A DNA stretch of 64,000 bases, from the NCBI GenBank assembly GCA_902765725.1, contig CACXAT010000014.1, positions 36,162-100,161 of the forward strand, read 5' to 3'. This document shows positions 58,057-64,000 of the stretch, piece by piece. The position numbers were made by a program, and so were the translations under genes. Source of the DNA: an uncultured Lachnospiraceae bacterium (GTDB lineage Bacteria; Bacillota; Clostridia; Lachnospirales; Lachnospiraceae). The notes under the pieces were generated by a model. That model was not told the origin of the DNA. It saw only the letters and a list, made by a program, of their open reading frames with translations, and made no database searches. The stretch's first letter is position 1. Every line of letters starts with the position of its first letter.

Positions 58057-58085
58057 TTGCACTGCAATTTTATGCGTGTTAGTAT
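58057..58085 (+). promoter_or_regulatory. Promoter of the second SH3 lipoprotein
   Basis: TTGCAC (58057-58062), 17 bp, TAGTAT (58080-58085), about 55 bp before the start codon. Confidence 0.55.
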
Positions 58086-58140
58086 AGAAAAAGGTGTGAG
58101 TATAGGTCGGCAGTAGACCGATTATGGAGGGGTTAATGTG

Positions 58141-59658
58141 ATGTTGAAGAATAAGCTTCTCTTCTGGGTATCACTTGCAGCTGCAGTATCCATGGCCGCT
58201 ACAGGCTGCGGGAGAAGCCGCGGCGGAGCGGATGTGGTTGTCAGAGAGAGTGAAACAGAGCCGCAGACACAGGCGCAGACAGCCGCAGTCGTCGTTGAGA
58301 GTGAGACAGAGACGGAGACACCGAAGCTGATCACTTCTGTTGAGTATACATCCAAGGATGGAACGGTAAAGATCACTCTTCCGGATAATACCTGGAAGGT
58401 TACGCAGGATGCGGACGAGATGAGGGTTTTCTCTTCTGCCAGTGACGCGATGATCAATATCGTTCATGCCAGTACGGATTCCGCGATGAAGACACTCTCC
58501 GTGCAGACGACCCAGGAGGACCTGGAGGCCGCGCTGACGAAGCAGTACTCTGATTCAAATGCCTACGATATCCAGAGCTTTGAAAAGAATACGATCGGCA
58601 ATGTCAATACATATCGTTATGTTGTCAAGTACAATGCGGCCGCCCGTATGTGGGCGTACTCCGTAACCTATGGGATCGTCGCTCCGGATCAGGCATATGT
58701 GATCACCGGAACCGTCACCAATGACAACAGCACACTTCTGAAGGCAGTCGAGGATTCCGTGGAAAGCTTCACCGTCCTGAAGGATGAAGAACTCAAGAAC
58801 ATCACCGGAACTGCGGTATCCGGAACCACGACAGCCGGCTCGACGGTGCAGCCTGCCGCTTCAACGACCTCCGCGCAGGAGAACACTTCGCTGAAGGCAT
58901 ACGGCGCAGCGACTACGCTTTATTCCAATGATACCGTCAACGTCCGCTCCGGTCCGGGAACCGATACGGAAGTGGTCGGCGGCTTCGGCCCCGGCGATGC
59001 GGTCATGGTCATAGGTGAGACCAATAACTGGTATCAGGTCAGTGTGAATGGTCAGACGGGTTACGTCCGCAAGGATTTCCTTGCAGCCAACGCAACCGCA
59101 GCTCAGACAACGACTCAGGCATCCTCGTCTGACGAGGCGTCCGGCGAGAGCACGACTGCGTATAACTATGGCTCCTCTGTCACCATGTATGCGACGGACG
59201 GGGTGAACGTCAGATCACAGCCAAGTACCGGATCCGATATCAACGGAACACTGAACAGCGGAACATCTGTCACTGTCGTCGGCGAGACCGACAACTGGTA
59301 TATTGTTTCCACCGGCTCCGGGACGGGATATATCTCCAAGAGCTATCTGAGCACTTCAGCACCGGCAGCGGCCGCAGCAGGTACCTCCGGAACGGGCAGC
59401 ACAGGGACATCCGGGACTTCGGGATCTTCAGGATCATCCGGCACCGGTACTTCCGGTTCCGGCGCTCTGTCCGGAACGGTTACAGGTTCCACAGCCGACA
59501 CCATCACGGTTCTCGGAGATGACGGCAATACCTATACGGTCTATACCGGAGAGGCGGATATAACAACGACTTCCGGACTGTATTCCGGTCTGTATGTCAA
59601 TGTTTCATATTCTCAGAATGCGGATGGATCGTTGAGCGCATCCTATGTCAGCGGGTAA
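58141..59658 (+). CDS. Lipoprotein with two SH3 domains and Gly/Ser-rich tail
   Basis: The 505-residue protein has a lipobox MAATGC, a linker with QTQAQT, a globular N-terminal domain (residues 60-215; VKITLPDNTWKVTQDADEMR), and two SH3 domains (about 270-325 and 350-410; VNVRSGPGTDTEVVGGFGPG, VNVRSQPSTGSDINGTLNSG). A Gly/Ser/Thr-rich linker and a small beta domain end it. Extracytoplasmic, likely wall-binding. It looks like a paralogue of the previous gene. ATG at 58141 is 8 bases after GGAGGGG. Confidence 0.9.
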   Translation: MLKNKLLFWVSLAAAVSMAATGCGRSRGGADVVVRESETEPQTQAQTAAVVVESETETETPKLITSVEYTSKDGTVKITLPDNTWKVTQDADEMRVFSSASDAMINIVHASTDSAMKTLSVQTTQEDLEAALTKQYSDSNAYDIQSFEKNTIGNVNTYRYVVKYNAAARMWAYSVTYGIVAPDQAYVITGTVTNDNSTLLKAVEDSVESFTVLKDEELKNITGTAVSGTTTAGSTVQPAASTTSAQENTSLKAYGAATTLYSNDTVNVRSGPGTDTEVVGGFGPGDAVMVIGETNNWYQVSVNGQTGYVRKDFLAANATAAQTTTQASSSDEASGESTTAYNYGSSVTMYATDGVNVRSQPSTGSDINGTLNSGTSVTVVGETDNWYIVSTGSGTGYISKSYLSTSAPAAAAAGTSGTGSTGTSGTSGSSGSSGTGTSGSGALSGTVTGSTADTITVLGDDGNTYTVYTGEADITTTSGLYSGLYVNVSYSQNADGSLSASYVSG

Positions 59659-59694
59659 TACCTGCAGTCTTATTGAGATATCTTTGGATAATAC

Positions 59695-59727
59695 GGAAAG
59701 CTGCATAGTATTCATGCAGCTTTTTCC
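59695..59727 (+). terminator. Terminator of the second lipoprotein gene
   Basis: GGAAAGCTGCAT pairs with ATGCAGCTTTTTCC, with a T5 run inside the right arm. Confidence 0.8.
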
Positions 59728-59784
59728 GGGATGTCTCACTTTCACAAAGCACAGCATTAAAATCACAGAGGACGGAATATAAAC

Positions 59785-60075
59785 ATGAGTAGATCTGTAA
59801 GAACACCTGCAGTAGATGATCTGTGTGATGCGATTCTCTCCCTTCAGAACCGGGATGAGTGCTATCGTTTTTTTGAAGATGTGTGTACTGTCAATGAGCT
59901 GACCAGCCTGTCGCAGCGTTTTGCCGTCGCAAAGATGCTGACTGAGAAAAAGACATATCTGGAGATCGCCCAGGAGACCGGCGCATCCACCGCTACGATC
60001 AGCAGGGTGAACCGTGCGCTGCTCTATGGAAGCGATGGCTATTCCATGGTTCTGGACCGGCTTGACAGAAAATAA
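59785..60075 (+). CDS. YerC/YecD-type TrpR-like regulator
   Basis: The 96-residue helical protein belongs to the TrpR-like YerC/YecD family, as shown by VNELTSLSQRFAVAKMLTEK, TYLEIAQETGASTATISRVN and ALLYGSDGY. The HTH core is present. Its targets in this group are not well defined. Stands alone with its own unit. Confidence 0.94.
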   Translation: MSRSVRTPAVDDLCDAILSLQNRDECYRFFEDVCTVNELTSLSQRFAVAKMLTEKKTYLEIAQETGASTATISRVNRALLYGSDGYSMVLDRLDRK

Positions 60076-60150
60076 AAATGATGCCATGCACAGCGGTAAG
60101 ACCGCAGGGCAGAGCACCATTTACAGAACAGAGTAATATGATAGAATAGA

Positions 60151-60184
60151 CACCTGAGTGAACGAGCGGTTCATTCAGGTGTTT
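60151..60184. terminator. Bidirectional terminator overlapping the DUF1836 stop codon
   Basis: ACACCTGAGTGAAC and GTTCATTCAGGTGT pair with one wobble and are followed by TTTTA. The TGA of the leftward gene (60171-60173) lies inside the right arm, so hairpin and coding sequence overlap. Confidence 0.8.
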
Positions 60185-60854
60185 TAGTCCTCTTTTTCTT
60201 CGTGGACTTATCCTGAACGGATCCGGAGAAATAGCGGTCGATCAGTTTCTCGATCAGCATCTTGCGGATAAATACATCATATGCGAGCATGTTGATCATG
60301 GAGAGAACGCGGAGGAACTCCCGCTCGTCATCCTTGGAATCTGAGAAATAGTCCGCAGCGTTATCGACCATGTCATTTACTTCCTCCCGGAAATCTTTGT
60401 GACGGTCACGGTCCATGCGTATGACTTCGGCATACAGATCGGACACAGAACGTCCGGATTCGGAATGGAAATATTTCTCTCCGATCGGTTCAAGGACAGA
60501 CTGGATATCCTGAAGAGACAGGATTCCTTTGTAATAGTAGATGAAGATCAGGAGCATGATGTGCTCCCGCGTATATTTCTTCCTCTCCGGAGGAGGAAGA
60601 AGATTATTCTTCGCATAGTTATTGATCATCGTCTTTGTGAGGATCTTGTCTTCACTGTAACGACGGGACTGATTCAGGTGCTTGTCCATGAATGTGGTCA
60701 CCTGATCCATATAGAGATCGATGTTTGGAATGTCCGAAGGATCGACCAGATCCACTTTATCAACTGCGTCGAGCAGATAGAGCAGGAGTTCCTGATCATC
60801 ATGTTTGCTGCCGGAAGAATTATTCATATCGTTGGAGTTCTTTTTTGATGCCAT
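60171..60854 (-). CDS. DUF1836 (MerR-like) protein
   Basis: The 227-residue protein has an MerR-like winged helix in the middle: ILTKTMINNYAKNNLLPPPE, then RKKYTREHIMLLIFIYYYKG, the DUF1836 pattern. The tail is charged (TKKKRTKTPE). Likely a DNA-binding regulator of unknown effector. The 3' end overlaps the terminator hairpin. Confidence 0.93.
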   Translation of the reverse strand: MASKKNSNDMNNSSGSKHDDQELLLYLLDAVDKVDLVDPSDIPNIDLYMDQVTTFMDKHLNQSRRYSEDKILTKTMINNYAKNNLLPPPERKKYTREHIMLLIFIYYYKGILSLQDIQSVLEPIGEKYFHSESGRSVSDLYAEVIRMDRDRHKDFREEVNDMVDNAADYFSDSKDDEREFLRVLSMINMLAYDVFIRKMLIEKLIDRYFSGSVQDKSTKKKRTKTPE

Positions 60855-60923
60855 AATTAATCACCTCACTAATGGTATTATATGGTTTTCAAAACGATAT
60901 GGCAAGAAGAAGGAGTGTCTGTC

Positions 60924-61154
60924 GTGAGAAAAATGGATTTTAAAATGGAGCGGGAAGATCTGGTCAAGCCGGGAGATAAGGTGCATGTGACCGAAGGCAA
61001 GCTTCCCGAGACCTGGTACTATACGATCGAGCCTGCGGTAGCGATGAGCGCGAACTATACACTCAGGGAGCGATTGAAAGTATTTGAAGGCACCGTGACG
61101 CAGGTCCATACGGATGAGAGCGGGTACACTGTAACAGTGGAGTTCCCGGAGTAA
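60924..61154 (+). CDS. Small conserved protein upstream of pcrA (76 aa)
   Basis: GTG at 60924 follows AAGGAG by 8 bases and gives a 76-residue protein containing [20 protein letters not shown] and [20 protein letters not shown]. Two beta-rich segments suggest an SH3/OB-like or KOW-like fold. An upstream ATG (60882) is possible but lacks a ribosome site. It lies 38 bp before pcrA. Confidence 0.75.
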   Translation: MRKMDFKMEREDLVKPGDKVHVTEGKLPETWYYTIEPAVAMSANYTLRERLKVFEGTVTQVHTDESGYTVTVEFPE

Positions 61155-61192
61155 GAAGCGGCGCAGAACAGAACAGCAGACGGAGGTACAGT

Positions 61193-63457
61193 TTGAATCT
61201 ATTACAGGGATTGAATCCGCAGCAGCTTACAGCTGCGACACATATGGATGGTCCGCTTCTGATCCTTGCGGGAGCGGGATCGGGGAAGACCAGAGTCCTG
61301 ACGAACCGGATCGCATGGCTGATCGGTGAAAAGGGCGTTGCACCGTGGAATATCTGTGCGATCACATTTACCAACAAGGCTGCCGGCGAGATGCGGGACA
61401 GGGTTGACCGGATGGTCGGATTCGGCGCGGAAGCGGTACATGTAGCGACCTTCCATTCCACCTGTGTGAGGATCCTGCGTCAGTACATTGACCGGCTGGG
61501 CTATGAGCGGAACTTCGATATCTATGACACGGACGATACGAAGAGCCTGATGAAGGATATCTGCAGGCATCTGGAGATCAATACCAAGCTGTATAAGGAG
61601 AAGATGTTCCTGGCAAGGATCTCCCATCAGAAGGATGAACTGGTAAGTCCGGAGGAATACCGGAAGGCAGCAGTTGCTGCGGCGGACCGGGAGATGATGC
61701 AGGAAGCGGATGTCTATACGGAGTATCAGAAGAGACTGAAGAGAAGCAATGCGGTCGATTTTGATGATCTGATCGCTCTGACGGTACAGCTGTTCCGGGA
61801 GAATCCGGATGTGCTGGAACACTACCAGGACCGCTGGAGATACCTGATGGTGGATGAATATCAGGATACCAACAAGGCGCAGTTTGTGCTGATCGCCCTC
61901 CTGGCTAAAAAGACGGGCAACCTGTGCGTGGTGGGTGACGATGATCAGTCCATCTACAGGTTCCGTGGCGCGGACATCGGCAATATCCTGAACTTCGAGC
62001 AGATATTCCCTGACACGAAGGTCATCCGCCTGGAGCAGAACTACCGCTCCACCCAGAACATCCTGGACGCGGCGAACGGAGTCATCTCCAACAATGCATC
62101 CAGAAAGAAGAAGACGCTGTGGACGGATAACGGAACGGGAGACCCTGTCTGTGTCAGGAGATTCGAAGATGCCCGGGCAGAGGCGAAGTTCATAGTAGAC
62201 GATCTGGGCAGAAAGAAAAGACAGGGGGTGTTCCCCTACAAGGACAGCGCCATCCTGTACAGGACCAATGCCCAGTCCCGCGCACTGGAAGAGCAGCTTC
62301 TCTATGAGAATATTCCCTATACGATCATTGGGGGCACCAACTTCTATGCAAGGCGTGAGATCAAGGACATCCTGGCGTATCTGAAGACCATCGACAACAG
62401 CCGGGACGACATCGCCGCGAAGCGGATCATCAATGTCCCGAAGCGGGGGATCGGCGCGACCTCCATCTCCAGGATTGACAGCTATGCTCAGAGCACCGGC
62501 AGCAGCTTCTTCGACATCTGCCGTATGGCGGATAAGGTTCCGGGAATCGGAAGAGGCGGTCTTAAGGTGCGTGAATTTGCGAACTTTATCAGAAAGCTTC
62601 AGGAAGACGCCCGGTCACAGACGCCGACAGAAGTGATCCGGAACGTGCTGGATAAAACAGGATATGTGGAAGAGCTCCAGCTGGAGGGAACCGATGAGGC
62701 GGCAGACCGGATCGCGAACATAGAGGAACTGATCAATAAGGCCGCGGCCTATGAGGAGGCCTTTGCGGAAGAAACAGGTTCAGGGGATGCGCAGCAGGCG
62801 GAAGCCGCAAGACCTTCCCTCCGGGATTTCCTGGAGGAGGTTGCACTGGTCGCGGACATCGATTCATTTGACCAGGAAGAGGACAGGGTTCCACTGATGA
62901 CGCTTCACGCGGCCAAAGGACTGGAATTCAGAAATGTGTATCTTGCCGGGATGGATGACGGCCTGTTTCCGAGCTATCAGTCGGTCATGTCCTCCGATCC
63001 GTCCGATATGGAGGAAGAGCGCAGACTGTGTTACGTGGGCATCACGCGGGCGAAGGAGCACCTGACACTGACGGGGGCGCGCATGAGGATGCTCCGGGGG
63101 CAGATGGAATGGTTCCGGGAGTCCCGTTTTCTTGAAGAGCTGCCGGCGGAGGTGATTGACACGATGGAGGAGAAGACACCTTCCAGAAGCCCGTTCGCTT
63201 CTTCGCCAAAGCCATGGCAGATGCCGAGAAAGAAGGAACCCGCGGCAAAGCCCTTCTTCCTGACCAGAGGGATGCCGCAGGCCTCCTCGGGTGATCTGGG
63301 ATATGGCGTCGGGGATACAGTCAATCACGTTAAGTTTGGCCGGGGAACCGTGAAAGAGATCCGGGACGGCGGGAGAGACAAGGAAGTAACGGTGGAGTTT
63401 GAGAAGTACGGGGTCAAGAAGATGTTTGCCGGCTTTGCCAAACTCGTCAAGGCCTGA
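61193..63457 (+). CDS. pcrA: ATP-dependent DNA helicase PcrA/UvrD
   Basis: The 754-residue SF1 helicase starts with TTG (NLLQGLNPQQLTAATHMDGP), preceded by CGGAGG at 7 bases. Walker A LAGAGSGKTRVL, motif II VDEYQDTN, QNYRSTQNIL and VPLMTLHAAKGLEF are all present, and the C-terminal tail with VGDTVNHVKFGRGTVKEI is the Tudor-like PcrA C-terminus. It unwinds DNA in repair and rolling-circle replication. Confidence 0.96.
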   Translation: MNLLQGLNPQQLTAATHMDGPLLILAGAGSGKTRVLTNRIAWLIGEKGVAPWNICAITFTNKAAGEMRDRVDRMVGFGAEAVHVATFHSTCVRILRQYIDRLGYERNFDIYDTDDTKSLMKDICRHLEINTKLYKEKMFLARISHQKDELVSPEEYRKAAVAAADREMMQEADVYTEYQKRLKRSNAVDFDDLIALTVQLFRENPDVLEHYQDRWRYLMVDEYQDTNKAQFVLIALLAKKTGNLCVVGDDDQSIYRFRGADIGNILNFEQIFPDTKVIRLEQNYRSTQNILDAANGVISNNASRKKKTLWTDNGTGDPVCVRRFEDARAEAKFIVDDLGRKKRQGVFPYKDSAILYRTNAQSRALEEQLLYENIPYTIIGGTNFYARREIKDILAYLKTIDNSRDDIAAKRIINVPKRGIGATSISRIDSYAQSTGSSFFDICRMADKVPGIGRGGLKVREFANFIRKLQEDARSQTPTEVIRNVLDKTGYVEELQLEGTDEAADRIANIEELINKAAAYEEAFAEETGSGDAQQAEAARPSLRDFLEEVALVADIDSFDQEEDRVPLMTLHAAKGLEFRNVYLAGMDDGLFPSYQSVMSSDPSDMEEERRLCYVGITRAKEHLTLTGARMRMLRGQMEWFRESRFLEELPAEVIDTMEEKTPSRSPFASSPKPWQMPRKKEPAAKPFFLTRGMPQASSGDLGYGVGDTVNHVKFGRGTVKEIRDGGRDKEVTVEFEKYGVKKMFAGFAKLVKA

Positions 63458-63550
63458 AATAGATGTGGATAAATGAATCACGGTATGCTATAATTTTTCT
63501 ATATTGCAGGCATAAGTCTGCACGGATTGTAAGAAAGGATGAGGCCTGAC

Positions 63551-63862
63551 ATGATGAGAAAAGATGAACTGATCGAAGCTCTGAGAGACCGTGATAATGC
63601 AAGACATAAGAATGCCGTTCTGTGGTGCCTTGCGATTATCGGAGCAATTGCAGCAATCGCCGCGATCGCATATGCAGTATATCGTTATCTGACTCCCGAT
63701 TATCTGGAAGACTTCGATGATGATTTTGATGATGATTTCGATGACTTCTTCGAAGATGACGAGGACGAAGAGGAAGCTGACGAGGAAGAAACGGCTGAAG
63801 AAGAGGCGGCTGACGAATCAGAAGCAGCACAGGAGGCTTCAGAGGAAACCGCAGAAGCATGA
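63551..63862 (+). CDS. Membrane protein with an extended acidic tail (103 aa)
   Basis: The 103-residue protein has a basic N-terminus, one membrane helix (VLWCLAIIGAIAAIAAIAYA) and a tail made almost wholly of Asp, Glu and Ala (DDDFDDDFDDFFEDDEDEEE). GAGG is 7 bases before ATG at 63551. It resembles short acidic-tail proteins found after pcrA in related genomes, as I recall. The polar tail may lie in the cytoplasm or bind cations. Confidence 0.8.
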   Translation: MMRKDELIEALRDRDNARHKNAVLWCLAIIGAIAAIAAIAYAVYRYLTPDYLEDFDDDFDDDFDDFFEDDEDEEEADEEETAEEEAADESEAAQEASEETAEA

Positions 63863-63948
63863 TCCGAACAATAATGGCTTGAAGAGCCGGAACAGGAAGA
63901 CAGGGAGCTGTCGCAATAGAAGTACAGACGGCAACTCCTAATCGGTGA

Positions 63949-63976
63949 AAATCCGGCCTTCGTGGCCGGATTTTTT
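63949..63976 (+). terminator. Terminator of the pcrA unit
   Basis: AAATCCGGCC and GGCCGGATTT form a perfect stem with a TTCGT loop and a run of six T. Confidence 0.93.
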
Positions 63977-64000
63977 CCATTTATGACGTGATTTCCGATG

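Noticed and set aside
59340..59500. Gly/Ser/Thr-rich stretch as a possible repeat element
   Set aside because: It is a low-complexity protein linker in frame inside the lipoprotein, not a DNA repeat array.

Overview
The window looks like chromosome of an anaerobic Gram-positive bacterium of the class Clostridia, probably Lachnospiraceae. This rests on strong AGGAGG ribosome sites, several families typical of that group (a YerC/TrpR-like regulator, DUF1836, a small CxxC protein next to DUF1294, a TGS-less ThrS), SH3 lipoproteins with classical lipoboxes, and the oxygen-independent (cobalt-early) B12 pathway. I saw no tRNA, rRNA, CRISPR array, prophage or insertion sequence.

Layout. 1-1322 (-): the start of a secreted cell-wall protein, cut by the window edge. 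1649-9113 (+): a CoA-transferase, then a tight operon of an AMP-forming acyl-CoA ligase fused to an anti-sigma-like ATPase domain, a membrane acyltransferase-like protein, a STAS antagonist and a SpoIIE phosphatase with its own kinase-like domain. This joins acyl activation to a partner-switching regulatory module and is the most unusual system here. 9183-11992: a small acidic protein, a PucR/CdaR-type regulator, a 210-bp palindromic element and a patatin-like lipase. 12040-14196: the three-gene AmmeMemoRadiSam cassette.

14210-34543 is a 20-kb cobalamin operon behind a cobalamin riboswitch. It holds an apparently exported cobaltochelatase CbiK, a BtuFCD-like ABC importer, then cbiD-F-G-H, a CbiJ-CbiE-CbiT triple fusion, cbiA, cobT, cobU, cobS, a second short CobU-like gene, cbiB, cobD, a CobQ(CbiP)-CbiC fusion and a cobC-like phosphatase. 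Most neighbours overlap by a few bases. Together they cover cobalt insertion to finished cobalamin, except that no cbiL (C20 methyltransferase) and no corrinoid adenosyltransferase are present.

34550-46062: a GH42 beta-galactosidase (-); a structured leader with a terminator ahead of a small stress-like cluster (74-aa membrane protein, 139-aa protein, PspC, DUF4342); a MATE exporter (-); two microproteins; type I asparaginase, DUF1232, HD, Gfo/Idh/MocA and histidine-phosphatase genes; and bioY-bioB behind a likely BirA operator. 46197-63976: thrS, a DeoR regulator (-), small conserved genes, a rhodanese-TtcA fusion, an NSS transporter, an AroE-like dehydrogenase with an altered substrate motif, an XRE regulator, plsY/DUF2007/lepB (-), two SH3 lipoproteins, yerC, DUF1836 (-), pcrA and an acidic-tail membrane protein.

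Start sites were chosen by eye from ribosome-binding sites and family N-termini. Domain names come from motif recognition, not from any search.
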